From assembly GCA_949358305.1 (NCBI GenBank), contig OX442314.1, positions 60,831,369 through 60,895,368 on the forward strand: a stretch of 64,000 bases of DNA, given 5' to 3'. The notes below the pieces were generated by a model. The model did no database searches, was not told where the DNA came from, and was given only the letters and a program-made list of their open reading frames with translations. Shown in pieces: positions 12,004 through 23,159 of the stretch (within the stretch, counting starts at the first letter, position 1; each line of letters opens with the position of its first letter). The DNA comes from Strigamia acuminata (taxonomy: Eukaryota > Arthropoda > Chilopoda > Geophilomorpha > Linotaeniidae). The position numbers were made by a program, and so were the translations under genes.

Positions 12004-12599
12004 GGAATTCATCAGATCAAAAGATCTCCCGATTATAGAGTATAGGAAAATCCTTTCTCTATAAATCATGACCTCGTTTCTAAAGAAAAGGGGGACAAAA
12101 ATATAAAAGTTAGAATTAATATAAAATCTTGGGAAATGTAATGCTACATGATTAAGACAACTAGTTTAATTAAATTAGTCAACTAGACAAAGAATTCCGA
12201 AAGTCTTTCTAAAAAATCGACTCCAGTTATGATAATTAAGGGGGACAATTATGATTTCTAATTGTCAAATCTTATCATCTGAATCTATTATTATATATTT
12301 GACTAGACACATGAAATAAATATGTTGTGATAATACAAATGATGATTTTATGTATGACGAAGGTTTCTTCAAAAGAAGATTAGAAAACAAATTCTCAACT
12401 TGAAATTGTATTATTAGGAAAGTTATTTCGGCAGAAAATCAGAATTTAGATAATTCAACTGATTTACGTAAAACTCAAATTCAGAATGGAAGTCACAGTA
12501 TCCCCAAGATACAACAAGTCCGAAAAATAGCATTTATATTAATTAGGAGAAAAACAAAACTCTATAAAGTTTTATATAGTAGTGTTTTTAAGGGGGATG
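12004..12599 (+). other. 3' untranslated region and polypurine tract
   Basis: No open frame of note. GGGGGACA-type purine runs recur (about 12089, 12240), and the last, AAGGGGGATG at 12590-12599, sits directly against the LTR start TGTGACGG. It is therefore the plus-strand priming tract. The earlier purine runs may be decoys or secondary tracts. Confidence 0.7.
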
Positions 12600-13403
12600 T
12601 GTGACGGTTTACAACGGTTATAAATGCCTATTTTCCATAGAAAAAGCGCTGTTGTGTCATCATGACGGTATTTTTACAGTATTCTGTGTAAAACGGATAT
12701 AATTCCTAAATAAAGCTATTTATGAGGTTTCCATGATAAAAGATGATGTATTAATTAGTATTAATAATCATTCCTACTTGATATCAAAGTATCACGACCA
12801 AATCACGATGATTCGTCTGCTAAAACCGCATTTGTCAAATGCGCAATGTTGTCACTAGGTGGCGCGATCGCAATTTAGCGGTAAATATGAATATGAATAA
12901 AGATTGTGTAAATAAATATAAACCTATATTTATTTGGGTGAAACGAAGCTTTGTGAACATTAATATAAAGATATATTAATGTCTATTGATGGTTAAATAC
13001 AGTTTAAACATCCGTTTCTGCGGGACAGAACATTTGGTGATCAATCGATCAACCGATCGATTTGATTGGTGGAATCCATTTCCGGTCCTGGGTATCCAGT
13101 TCCGGTTGTGCCAAGTAATTTGCATAATCCGTTTGTGCTCCTCCGTATCCACTTCCGGTATCACGGGATTGGCGGGATTCCTGGAACCCATGTCCCAATT
13201 GGATAAGCGATCAGATCCCTTAATCCAATACGATATATATTCCCTGACACACAATAGTCAAGAGAGAAGGTCAGAAAGCAATCAGTCAAATCACACACAG
13301 TTATAGTTAACTCTTAGTTCTTGTATTCAAGGCATTTGGTATATGTTTATACAGCATTTATACGGTATTCGTATATGTTTTTATACGGTATTTGGTATAT
13401 GTT
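12600..13403 (+). mobile_element. 3' LTR of plus gag-only element, first part
   Basis: Starts TGTGACGGTTTACAACGG directly after the polypurine tract. It contains the G.CACTAGGTGGCGCGATCG motif that is conserved in reverse orientation in the other LTRs (CTAGTGGCGAC). Near the insertion point there is a short tandem of TATACGGTATTTGGTATATG-like units. It is interrupted after TGTT at 13400-13403 by the minus-strand array. Confidence 0.82.
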
Positions 13404-13771
13404 TGTGACGGTGACGACCACAACTCCTATCGCATGATAGTACCGGGTATAAGTCGCGCAAATAGTGAATAAAATACGAGATAATAAAGACAACAGAGTT
13501 TCTCAAAACATGACATTTATTGTTATCAAACAATATAATCAATCCTAAAAGTTATACAAATTCTAATGCCGACATTTGGCAAGTTAATAGTAAATTAAAC
13601 TATACAAATAAAATGGCCGAATGGCCCTAAAATAATATGATTACGGTTATTGGTGATCCGGGGTTCGGGAACGGCAAAACGCCCGCTCGACCGAGTTAAA
13701 GATGTCGTCTATACGTAGCCGGGCTGGCTGTGTCCTCGCGGCTTCCGTCGGCGCGTCGTAATCGTGGAACT

Positions 13772-14051
13772 TGTTGGCTTTTGTTCTCCGAGATTTGTGA
13801 TATGCAATTGATTATTGATGTTACGCATGTTTGATTTGTAATTATTTATGATTTTATAGTTTATTATCATGTAAACATTGATGTATCAATTGGATTACCG
13901 TAGTTGGAGTTGTTTTTTAACTGCTTAGCAACTGTTGTTATTACTTGTTCTCTTGTTGTTGATTTTTCTCCATGCTTGCATGAGATGATTAAATCTTGTT
14001 CTTTTACTCACTTTTGGCCTGGAATTTGTTCATCAATCCATACTTTCAACA
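13772..14051 (+). mobile_element. Copia 5' LTR
   Basis: 280 bp from TGTTGGCTTTTGTT to CCATACTTTCAACA. Matching sequence is present in two overlapping pieces at the 3' end (19915-20178 and 21073-21131). The first 14 bases also match the consensus phase of the 10-bp satellite elsewhere in the window. Confidence 0.92.
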
Positions 14052-14065
14052 TGGTAGCAGAGGAT
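14052..14065 (+). promoter_or_regulatory. Primer-binding site, initiator tRNA-Met
   Basis: TGGTAGCAGAGGAT follows the 5' LTR with no spacer. It is the reverse complement of the 3' end of animal initiator tRNA-Met (ATCCTCTGCTACCA), the usual primer of Ty1/copia elements. Confidence 0.9.
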
Positions 14066-15365
14066 TAGAGTTCATTCCATCACTGTGAGTTGTTCATGTT
14101 GAATTTTGGCCAAGTTTTTGTCAAAATTCCATGAATTTTCGTTCATCTTATTCTGCTGATCGATTACTCGCTCCTGGCAAAATGGCCGACCTCGTTTCTT
14201 CATGCCTGCTCACCCGACGATTTTGATGCTTTTTCTGCAATTTGCAACGGATTTGAACGCTGCAAATTTTCGTGGGTACTGTCCTGAGCTTGTAGAAGGA
14301 TCGTGGGTACTTTTCCTGATGGATTTCCGTGAATTTTCGCCGATGATCGCCGCAGATTCGCCCGATCGCGATGCACCAAATTCCGAGTGATTTTCGCCGA
14401 CGATTTTCGCGTATTTCATCGAGTTTTTGACTGTGCCATCCAGTATCTGCTTGTGTTTAGCAGTGTACGTGTTATACACACGATTGTGAGTACTTTTCAT
14501 CATGTTTTCCACGTTTTTCGGGCCGATTTTCGTTGTTTTTGCGCCATATACCCGTGCGCTTCACGAGGATCTTCTCGCCGAATTTTAACGTGCTTTTCAT
14601 CGAATTTAGTGCTTTTTCGTCGATACTGTGTTGTGCCAGGGATTACTGGATTATTCCACTTGTTTCTACAAGTGTTGTGAGTACTTTGGGATTTGTTTCA
14701 AATTTTTTTTGTGTCCGTTACGTCGATTACGAACACGAGAGCAGCAGACGCATTTTGTGACTGTTTTTTCAAGATTTTCGTCGATTTTCGAAGATCTTTG
14801 AAGATTTTAAACATTGAATTGAATTCTCATGTACTTTTTCGTGTTTATTTTTGCAGATTTCGTCAGGTTACGTCGATTTTTGCGTGGATTTCCGTGTGAA
14901 ATCAGACACGAAGTGGCAGAAGTTTGCCAACCAATTTGCAGAGATTTTCAAGAAGTTTTGATCGAGTTTTCCAAGAGATTCTACCAGATTCTCCTCATTT
15001 TTTTTCATGAAACTTTGTTAAATATTAAGTTTCGTGAAACTTTGTATAAGATTAAGGTTTTTGGTGGGGACCTGGTGTAGGATCCTGGATTTGTATTTGT
15101 TAGTGGATTTAATTGCCCTAACAGATACAAATCTTTGCCTCGGTCATTGCACTTTGACCGTTGTATTAATTTGCCGTGCCCGACAGTGGAGTATCCGGGG
15201 GCCATAGGGCCATTATTTCCCGACAACTCCTAAACGGCCACTGTTTAGTTGGGTTGGCTAGCAACCTGAATAGCCCAATTCTGGTTTTCCGCCTCGAACA
15301 ACGATACCGCGCGTTCTCCTGTCACCTCGACCAAACTTTTCGCAGAACCGCTCACTTATATCGTC
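14066..15365 (+). other. Copia leader
   Basis: 1.3 kb between primer site and CDS. It has several short frames with many ATGs but none is convincing. T-rich composition and frequent TTTTCG. A leader this long is unusual for copia. Confidence 0.5.
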
Positions 15366-18300
15366 ATGGCGGATTCCGGCAAATCTCACCAATTTTCAAT
15401 TCCACGACTGAACTCCGATAACTACGAATCTTGGTCCCGAAATATCCAATTTTTGCTCTTGGAAAAAGGAGTAGATGACTTCATCTCAGAGAATCCTCCG
15501 GTCAAAGACGAAGCCTGGGATCAGCCTCGAAAACAGCTTCACGACGACCGTTCAAAGCGTGCAAAAGCCTTGCTTGGCTTGTTTGTCGAGTCCCAATATC
15601 AGGACATTGTTCTTGCTGCGGACTCCGCACGTGACGCCTGGGTAGCCTTGAAAGCGACATTTCAGCCGACTTCTCTTGCCCGAATTGCTAAACTCCGCCG
15701 AGATTTCCTGATGATGCGTTTACTTCCGAATGAAGACATGTCAGTTTTCATTAGCCGTGTCACCAAAGCCCGTGCAGTTTTGAAGGACTTGGAAGTTACA
15801 TTTTCGGATTCGGATGTCGCTTATCAACTTTTGGATTTGTTACCAGATTCGTACGAGGCGACCGTGCAAACGATTTACCATTGGTCTAAAGCGGATTTCA
15901 CATTAAAGGGAGTCTCCGACCATCTTCTCTCCGAATTTAATCGTTTGAAGATGAAGAATGCAGATTCGGGGTCATCGACTAGTTTACAGTCAGCGAGTTC
16001 GTCTTCGAGTGCACCGACGAGAGTTTTCAAGCCCTTGTCACAAATTCAGTGCTTTAATTGCAAGGAAATGGGACACTATGCGAACAAGTGCCCCAAACCT
16101 CGAGTCCAGGGCGTTGCCTCTTCCAACTCGTCTACCAATCGTGGTCGCCGATCTTCGTCTCGGAACCGCAAAAGTGGACGCGGTAATGCAACACCACCTG
16201 CCCCGAGTGCTCAAAGTGTTTCAAGTGCAAGGTCCGGTTTAGGTTTCTTTGCACGGTCAGAATCCAACGTCGCATCGACTTCGTCTTTGGAATGGCTAAT
16301 TGATTCGGGTTCATCTGACCACGTGTGTTGCCGTCGTGATTCTTTTTCGACGTACAAGCCCGTTTCGAATTATTTCATCATTTTGGGTGAAGGCCGTTCA
16401 CGAGTTGATGGTATAGGTGACGTGGTTTTGCGGATTGGTCGTGGTGGCGCGAAAGGAGAATTTCCCGTCACAATGCATAATGTTCTTCATGCCCCCGCTT
16501 TTTCGCGTAATTTAGTCAGTTTGTCAAAAATTGATCGCGCCGGACTACATTTTGTGGCTTCAAATGGTTTAATGACCATTTTTGATCCGTCCGACAAAGC
16601 CAAACAATTTCTTTTGCATGCCAAACTGAAGGATGATTTATATTCCCTTCAGCATGTCTTGCCCGCAGATCCTACATCTGCGCCGCTTCCTGCGCTTACG
16701 GCCACCTCAGTGGTCAAGCCGGTCCTCTCTGCGCAGACTATAAAGCCTGCTCGGCATGTCACTTTTGCCGAGGGACCTGCTTTATCCCCTCCTTGTAAAC
16801 CCCCGAAGGGGAAGTTATCCGATTTAGAGCTTTGGCACCGGAGATTTGGGCATTTTAATACCGAAGGTTTACACTTTTTAGCGAAATCTCCGAATGCTTC
16901 CGGAATCGATATTTCGACTTCCGCATTTCCGGCATGTGCCGTGTGTGCTCGTTCTAAATCCACCCGAGCCTCGTTTCCGAGTGCAAAGAATAGAATTTCC
17001 AGTAAGAAGCCTTTGGATTTAATCCATATGGACGTTTGGGGAAATTCCCCAACTACTTCCGTGGGTGGCGCTCGTTATTTATTAACGATCGTGGATGACT
17101 TTTCTCGCTATTCCTTTGTTGTCCCTATGAAAACGAAGGGGGAAGTTTTTGAAGTTTTTAAGCTTTTCCATGCTCGGATGGAAACATTATGGGGGGCTGG
17201 CTGCATTAAAGCAGTCAGAACCGATAACGGGATGGAATTTTGCTCTAAAAATTTCGAAAATTTCTTGCTCCAGCGTGGCATCAAGGCACAGCGCACGAAT
17301 GTTTATACACCTGAGCAGAATGGCGTCGCGGAACGCCTTAACCGCACCTTATTTGAGGGCGTGCGTTCCTTGTTTTTGATGTCATCTTTGCCTCGAGAAT
17401 TGTGGGCTGAGCTCGCGGTTTCAATGATTTATCTCAAGAATCGCTTTCCACATAAATCTCTGAACAACCTTATCCCCTATTGTCTGTGGTACAATAAGGC
17501 TGTTCCACTCAAGCACTTAAAAGTGATTGGGTCAAGGTGTTTCGTGCACATACCACAACAGGTCCGTGGTTCAAAATTCGAGTCTCGAGCCTGGACGGGT
17601 GTAGTTGTTGGCTATGCTTTGCGCACGCGAGGTTATCGCGTGTGGTGCCCGAAGCGCCGTGCAGTGTTTGAGTCAAAGCATGTTCGTTTTGATGAAAACT
17701 GCATGTGGGGACATCCTCGTTTTTATGAGGGTACTGAGGTAACTGATGAGGGAGCTATATCGGTGACATTAGATTCGGATTTCGATTCCGATCCACCTCT
17801 TCCTCCACCTCCTCCTCAACGTCCCCCCAATCTTCCTCTGCTTTCTTATCCTCCTCCACCTTCTTATCCTCCTCCTCCACCGCCTGTGGTTACTCGACCT
17901 TCGGCGCAAGCGCATCCGTTGCCTACACCACCTACTATTGCCTCGCCACTAAATCAGCCTCAGCCTTCTACTTCGGCTGTGGGGGGCAAGTGGACTCGCT
18001 CCGAGGTGATTCGGCAGTCTGGTGCGACTATGGGAAACACTGATGTGTATTTTTATCCCCCGGATCATACCAGATTACGGAGTCATGTTGACGTTGCGCA
18101 ATATTGCGCAGATCATCGATTAGCATATGACCGGGATAATTTTGACTTTTGCACCCGGAACGTGCCTGTTTGCACGGTTGATCCCCCTCCGGCAGATCCA
18201 ACTGCTTTTCCTCTTCCTAGTCCTACGGCTTCAGAAGATGAAGCATTAGGGGATTGCTATTCTGCTACACCACGGTACGCGCACTCCTTATTTGCCCAGG

Positions 18301-19847
18301 TTCCTCGCACCTATAAGGAAGCTATTGCAAGTCCCGACCGTGTCCATTGGCAGAAAGCCATGGAGGAAGAGCTTTCACTCTTCCGTGAGCGAGGTGTTTA
18401 CGAAGAGGTTGAGAAACCTCCTTCTAATGTGAACATTGTGGGGAATAAATGGGTTTACTACATCAAGCGCGATGCAGAAGGCGTCGTGCGCCGTTTTAGA
18501 GCGATGTTGGTTGCCCAGGGCTTTAGCCAAAAGTTCGGAGTCGACTATTCCGAGGTTTTCAGTCCCGTGGTTAACTATGTGCTTATACGCCTGTTTTTCG
18601 TGCTTCTAGTAGTCGTTTTAGGCTGGCTAGATGCACATCTCGATGTCAAGGGTGCTTATTTATATGGCAACTTAGATGAAGCTATCTTCATGAGAATTCC
18701 TAAGGGCTGGGAAACTCCTCAGAATGCCGGTAAGGTATGGAGGCTTCATAAGGCCCTTTACGGCCTTCATCAGAGCGGACGGCAATGGAATTTCCGCCTA
18801 GTTGAGGCTTTGCTAGGGATTAATTTCCACAAGCTTCTTGGGATTAATGGCGTATTTATTTCCAACACTTATGATGCTGTCATCCTTGTTTATGTTGATG
18901 ACATGGTACTTTTCACCAAAGGACAAGATCCGCGTGATCGAACTGTTAAGGCCCTTCGTGCAATTTTCACGATAACAGATTTGGGTCCGGTATCGAAGTT
19001 GTTGGGCGTCCAATTTGATCGCGATGGTGGTAAAATCTGCATCCATCAGCGCGATTACATTGATAAGATTGCTGAAGACTACGGAATTTCCTCCGAGCAT
19101 TTGTGCAAAGTCCCGATTACCGTTGGCACGATGGTCAATTGTGCTAGAGATGGTGAACGTGTTTTGAGGGATGATGAATTCCCATATCGGTCTCTCATTG
19201 GGTCTCTGCTCTTTCTAGCTTCTCGAACGCGTCCCGATATCCTCTTTCCAGTTATCCTTATGTCACAATATAACACGTGCTTTACTGGAAGGCACGTGGC
19301 CCTTTTGCTACAGATCCTCCAGTATGTGAAGAATACGCGGGAATATTCAATTCAGCTTTCCGCGGTCACTGGAGATATTCTATCAGGGCACTCCGATGCT
19401 TCTTGGATCTCAGATCGAGATACAAGAAAGAGCTTCGGAGGTTATACGATTTCGGTGTTCGGGGTTCCCATTTCCTGGGGTTGCTGTAAGCAACGCTATT
19501 GCGCCTTGTCCATTATGGAAGCGGAATTCCTAGCGCTTTTGGACGGTGCAAAGGAAATTGTCTGGCTTCATGGTGCGATTGAGCGGACCCGGATTTTTCA
19601 ACTTCCGGCCCCAACCATGTTCTCTGATTCTCTGTCGACGATTTTTTTCACCCGCAACGATATAGAGAATCGGAGGACAAAGCACATTGACGTGAAATTC
19701 TTTTTCCTGCGGGATTGGCTAAATGAGGGTGTTTTTGTTTTGAGGAAAGTTTCAGGTGAATTAAACCCTGCGGACATCTTCACAAAATTTTTCTCGCCCG
19801 CCCGCATTCGATATTTATGTCAACATTTTTACAGTAGTTTGCGATAG
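15366..19847 (+). CDS. gag-pol: Copia Gag-Pol polyprotein
   Basis: One 1,493-aa frame without stops. Domains in order: Gag of the UBN2/DUF4219 type (about 1-200, including NYESWSRNIQ); CCHC knuckle CFNCKEMGHYANKC (C229, C232, H237, C242); aspartic protease WLIDSGSSDH (D313); integrase with zinc-binding LWHRRFGHFN (H491) and a DD35E core (D556, D620, E656, 35 residues between the last two); a proline-rich linker (about 800-880); copia reverse transcriptase with YVDDM (Y1176-D1179); RNase H with GHSDASW (D1344) and SIMEAEF (E1385); ending near ELNPADIFTK. Integrase precedes reverse transcriptase, which defines Ty1/copia. All catalytic residues that I can check are present, so the protein could be active. 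It ends 67 bp before the 3' LTR. Confidence 0.95.
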   Translation: MADSGKSHQFSIPRLNSDNYESWSRNIQFLLLEKGVDDFISENPPVKDEAWDQPRKQLHDDRSKRAKALLGLFVESQYQDIVLAADSARDAWVALKATFQPTSLARIAKLRRDFLMMRLLPNEDMSVFISRVTKARAVLKDLEVTFSDSDVAYQLLDLLPDSYEATVQTIYHWSKADFTLKGVSDHLLSEFNRLKMKNADSGSSTSLQSASSSSSAPTRVFKPLSQIQCFNCKEMGHYANKCPKPRVQGVASSNSSTNRGRRSSSRNRKSGRGNATPPAPSAQSVSSARSGLGFFARSESNVASTSSLEWLIDSGSSDHVCCRRDSFSTYKPVSNYFIILGEGRSRVDGIGDVVLRIGRGGAKGEFPVTMHNVLHAPAFSRNLVSLSKIDRAGLHFVASNGLMTIFDPSDKAKQFLLHAKLKDDLYSLQHVLPADPTSAPLPALTATSVVKPVLSAQTIKPARHVTFAEGPALSPPCKPPKGKLSDLELWHRRFGHFNTEGLHFLAKSPNASGIDISTSAFPACAVCARSKSTRASFPSAKNRISSKKPLDLIHMDVWGNSPTTSVGGARYLLTIVDDFSRYSFVVPMKTKGEVFEVFKLFHARMETLWGAGCIKAVRTDNGMEFCSKNFENFLLQRGIKAQRTNVYTPEQNGVAERLNRTLFEGVRSLFLMSSLPRELWAELAVSMIYLKNRFPHKSLNNLIPYCLWYNKAVPLKHLKVIGSRCFVHIPQQVRGSKFESRAWTGVVVGYALRTRGYRVWCPKRRAVFESKHVRFDENCMWGHPRFYEGTEVTDEGAISVTLDSDFDSDPPLPPPPPQRPPNLPLLSYPPPPSYPPPPPPVVTRPSAQAHPLPTPPTIASPLNQPQPSTSAVGGKWTRSEVIRQSGATMGNTDVYFYPPDHTRLRSHVDVAQYCADHRLAYDRDNFDFCTRNVPVCTVDPPPADPTAFPLPSPTASEDEALGDCYSATPRYAHSLFAQVPRTYKEAIASPDRVHWQKAMEEELSLFRERGVYEEVEKPPSNVNIVGNKWVYYIKRDAEGVVRRFRAMLVAQGFSQKFGVDYSEVFSPVVNYVLIRLFFVLLVVVLGWLDAHLDVKGAYLYGNLDEAIFMRIPKGWETPQNAGKVWRLHKALYGLHQSGRQWNFRLVEALLGINFHKLLGINGVFISNTYDAVILVYVDDMVLFTKGQDPRDRTVKALRAIFTITDLGPVSKLLGVQFDRDGGKICIHQRDYIDKIAEDYGISSEHLCKVPITVGTMVNCARDGERVLRDDEFPYRSLIGSLLFLASRTRPDILFPVILMSQYNTCFTGRHVALLLQILQYVKNTREYSIQLSAVTGDILSGHSDASWISDRDTRKSFGGYTISVFGVPISWGCCKQRYCALSIMEAEFLALLDGAKEIVWLHGAIERTRIFQLPAPTMFSDSLSTIFFTRNDIENRRTKHIDVKFFFLRDWLNEGVFVLRKVSGELNPADIFTKFFSPARIRYLCQHFYSSLR

Positions 19848-19902
19848 GTTTTCGCATTTACTTTTGTTATATCTTGTTATATGATTGAGTCATGTCTCGG
19901 AG

Positions 19903-19914
19903 AATGGGGGGCTC
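19903..19914 (+). promoter_or_regulatory. Copia polypurine tract
   Basis: Purine-rich run AATGGGGGGCTC immediately before the 3' LTR start TGTTGG. Plus-strand priming site by position. Confidence 0.7.
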
Positions 19915-20178
19915 TGTTGGCTTTTGTTCTCCGAGATTTGTGATATGCAATTGATTATTGATGTTACGCATGTTTGATTTGTAATTATTTATGATTTTAT
20001 AGTTTATTATCATGTAAACATTGATGTATCAATTGGATTACCGTAGTTGGAGTTGTTTTTTAACTGCTTAGCAACTGTTGTTATTACTTGTTCTCTTGTT
20101 GTTGATTTTTCTCCATGCTTGCATGAGATGATTAAATCTTGTTCTTTTACTCACTTTTGGCCTGGAATTTGTTCATCA
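19915..20178 (+). mobile_element. Copia 3' LTR, first piece
   Basis: Corresponds to the first 264 bp of the 5' LTR (13772-14035) and stops 16 bp short of its end. The last shared bases, TTCATCA, also occur in the internal region at 16374, so the junction uses microhomology. Confidence 0.92.
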
Positions 20179-21072
20179 TTTTGGGTGAAGGCCGTTCACG
20201 AGTTGATGGTATAGGTGACGTGGTTTTGCGGATTGGTCGTGGTGGCGCGAAAGGAGAATTTCCCGTCACAATGCATAATGTTCTTCATGCCCCCGCTTTT
20301 TCGCGTAATTTAGTCAGTTTGTCAAAAATTGATCGCGCCGGACTACATTTTGTGGCTTCAAATGGTTTAATGACCATTTTTGATCCGTCCGACAAAGCCA
20401 AACAATTTCTTTTGCATGCCAAACTGAAGGATGATTTATATTCCCTTCAGCATGTCTTGCCCGCAGATCCTACATCTGCGCCGCTTCCTGCGCTTACGGC
20501 CACCTCAGTGGTCAAGCCGGTCCTCTCTGCGCAGACTATAAAGCCTGCTCGGCATGTCACTTTTGCCGAGGGACCTGCTTTATCCCCTCCTTGTAAACCC
20601 CCGAAGGGGAAGTTATCCGATTTAGAGCTTTGGCACCGGAGATTTGGGCATTTTAATACCGAAGGTTTACACTTTTTAGCGAAATCTCCGAATGCTTCCG
20701 GAATCGATATTTCGACTTCCGCATTTCCGGCATGTGCCGTGTGTGCTCGTTCTAAATCCACCCGAGCCTCGTTTCCGAGTGCAAAGAATAGAATTTCCAG
20801 TAAGAAGCCTTTGGATTTAATCCATATGGACGTTTGGGGAAATTCCCCAACTACTTCCGTGGGTGGCGCTCGTTATTTATTAACGATCGTGGATGACTTT
20901 TCTCGCTATTCCTTTGTTGTCCCTATGAAAACGAAGGGGGAAGTTTTTGAAGTTTTTAAGCTTTTCCATGCTCGGATGGAAACATTATGGGGGGCTGGCT
21001 GCATTAAAGCAGTCAGAACCGATAACGGGATGGAATTTTGCTCTAAAAATTTCGAAAATTTCTTGCTCCAGC
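20172..21072 (+). mobile_element. Duplicated copia internal segment inside the 3' LTR
   Basis: 901 bp matching 16374-17274, which codes for the protease-to-integrase part of pol (from FIILGEGRSR to ENFLLQ). It is spliced into the 3' LTR. The open frame that starts in the LTR and continues through it is a chimera, not a gene. Confidence 0.93.
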
Positions 21073-21131
21073 ATCTTGTTCTTTTACTCACTTTTGGCCT
21101 GGAATTTGTTCATCAATCCATACTTTCAACA
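21073..21131 (+). mobile_element. Copia 3' LTR, terminal piece
   Basis: Last 59 bp of the LTR (matching 13993-14051), ending TTTCAACA and followed by the GAACT target duplication. It overlaps the first piece by 43 bp of LTR sequence, so those 43 bp occur twice. Confidence 0.9.
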
Positions 21132-22668
21132 GAACTGGTTCCTTCGCGTTCCATCGCGTTCCTGGTTCGTATCTGGTGTAATGGTCCGTGTAATGCTTCG
21201 TGGTTCGATCCGAGAGGTGCGGTTGACTTTTAACTGCACCGCCACAACTAGGGTTGGAAATTGGCAATGAATAAATGAAGTTATTTATTCGCCAAGGTTC
21301 CGCTTGCGAATTATATTTAATTCGCGATGTTGTGAGTTTAATAAATTAACTCAATAAATTGTATTCAATTTATTGTTACGAATTTGATTCGTCATACAGT
21401 GAAATAAGTCTCGTGACTTACTTCGGTTGTTTACTTGTTGTCAAGTTCAAACAATTAATATCTATTATCGACTGTCAAAATATAATAAAGGTTAAACGTC
21501 GCAACACACAATTGCCGTCAAAGTTCGCCTTGCTGAGCAGAACAGTATCGCGCGTGCCCTAAATAACAGTGCGGTGAGAGACGGCACTGGTATTCAGGGG
21601 GATATAGCCCGCAGTTCTGCACAACAGAATTAATCACCCGAGATACTACTCATAAGTAGACTGCTTTGGCACCATCACCGAAGAGATATAACTTTCCCAA
21701 ACACATAGTGCTACTGGCGGTAACTGCATGTTTTGCATGCAGACTGCTTTGGCACCATCAGGTGATGGAGTCAATCTCTTGCAGTAACAGTGCTACTGAC
21801 GGTTACTAAATACTTTGGTATCACACGTGATTCTATTGTCCGACCACGAGGATACTTATGCGGGAGGCTTTCTCCTCGGCAAGACTGTTTGACGAAAACA
21901 TGAACAGTCCGAACTTCGCCTTCAGTTGACGGGGGTTGCATGGCTCAGCAGAGCCATGCTATGCATGGTTCGGTAGAACCATGCCCTGAGTAAGAAACAG
22001 TTATTTGACATGCGGAACATACCAAATAACCAGAAATCAAGACTTACTAACTTCCTGTTGTCAGGGAGTTTTATACTTGGTGGGATTAAGTTCCACCAAT
22101 CTCGTACCGCAGGAAGTGGATACGGGGATGCAACTTCAGATTATGCTAATCCTTTAGCAAAACCGGATCTGGATACTCAGGACCGGAAATGGATACCGGG
22201 GACACATTCCCAAGTTACACATTTTAATCCTTTAATCCGCATGGTCACATTTCCAAGAATGTGACCAATTCTTTCTTCCAATCTTTCAATACAATAATAT
22301 AACTTTATATTATTGTCAAGTTAAATAATCTAAACCAATATATTAAATACTTATTTAATATATTGAATGTTATTCATTTAATTCCGTATTTCGAATTTAC
22401 CGCTGATTTGCGATAGCGCCTTCTAGTGGCGACATACCGCATTGACGAATGCTGTTTTAGCAGACGAAATCTTGTATTTTTGGCCGTGATACTTTGATAT
22501 CACGAAGTAATGTTAATTAATATTTATTAATATAACAACTTTGCTTCTGAAACATCATAAATAACTTTATTCAGGACTCTTATCAGTTTTACAAGCAAAT
22601 ACAGTAAAATTACCGTCATAATGGCACAATAGGCATTTATAGCCATATTAATTTGTCACAAATCCCCC

Positions 22669-22681
22669 TTAAATAATTGGA
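22669..22681 (-). promoter_or_regulatory. Polypurine tract, array internal 1
   Basis: Minus strand reads TTTAAGGGGGATT and then the LTR start TGTGACAAATT. It is the counterpart of the tract at 12590-12599. Copies 2 and 3 have lost it to the 21-bp satellite. Confidence 0.75.
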
Positions 22682-23159
22682 AGTGTTTACACTTTCACTT
22701 ATTTCTATTCTAATGGATATAAATGCCTTTGTGAGGCTTGATATATCTTGGGAGACGCTGTGACTTCCAATTCTGAATTGAGTTGTTTAACTTAATTAGA
22801 TTGCCTAAGTTCAGGATTTTCTTGCTAAACTTTATTGATACATTTCTTCCAATAGTACAAATTTGAATTGGTTCTACGTATTTTAGTTAAGTTTAAACAA
22901 TTAATGTTTATTAATAGACAATAAAACTTTCTACCGATAATATTGACAATTAAGTATCATCACGTCCCCCTTAATTGTCATGACTATAGTCAATTCTTTA
23001 GAAAAGACATCGTATCGCACAATTGCGAATTCCCGAGCTTTCAAAGCTCGCTTTAACGATTTTTGGCCCTTTTTTCTTGGACAGTTACACGGTGATGTAT
23101 AGTGGAACTTATGTCGTGTTTCTAGCGACTGCAAACCTGGGTTTGGAGTTGGCATTCAA

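Larger units (their letters stand above)
13772..21131 (+). mobile_element. Ty1/copia retrotransposon with rearranged 3' LTR
   Basis: 7,360-bp insertion in LTR1, flanked by GAACT (13767-13771 and 21132-21136). The empty site is visible in the sister LTRs (GTGGAACTGGTTCC near 25898). Structure: 5' LTR 13772-14051 (280 bp, TGTTGG...TTCAACA), initiator tRNA-Met primer site, leader, one Gag-Pol frame 15366-19847, purine tract before 19915, then a 3' LTR broken by a copy of internal sequence. Because the enzyme frame is uninterrupted and the duplication is perfect, the insertion looks recent. Confidence 0.93.
13404..22668 (-). mobile_element. LTR1 of the array (split by copia)
   Basis: LTR of about 1.9 kb once the copia element and its duplicated GAACT are removed (13404-13771 plus 21137-22668). 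Edges are TGTGACGG and TTTGTCACA. It carries two adjacent short hairpins (ATGGCTCAGCAGAGCCAT at about 21938 and CATGGTTCGGTAGAACCATG just after) and two tandem copies of a roughly 100-bp module containing CTGCTTTGGCACCATCA. It has the conserved CTAGTGGCGAC motif near 22423. It is the only LTR of the array with an intact junction to an internal region. Confidence 0.85.

Noticed and set aside
20139-21233. 364-aa frame resembling copia integrase
   Set aside because: Chimera formed by the pol fragment inside the rearranged 3' LTR; both ends are LTR sequence.
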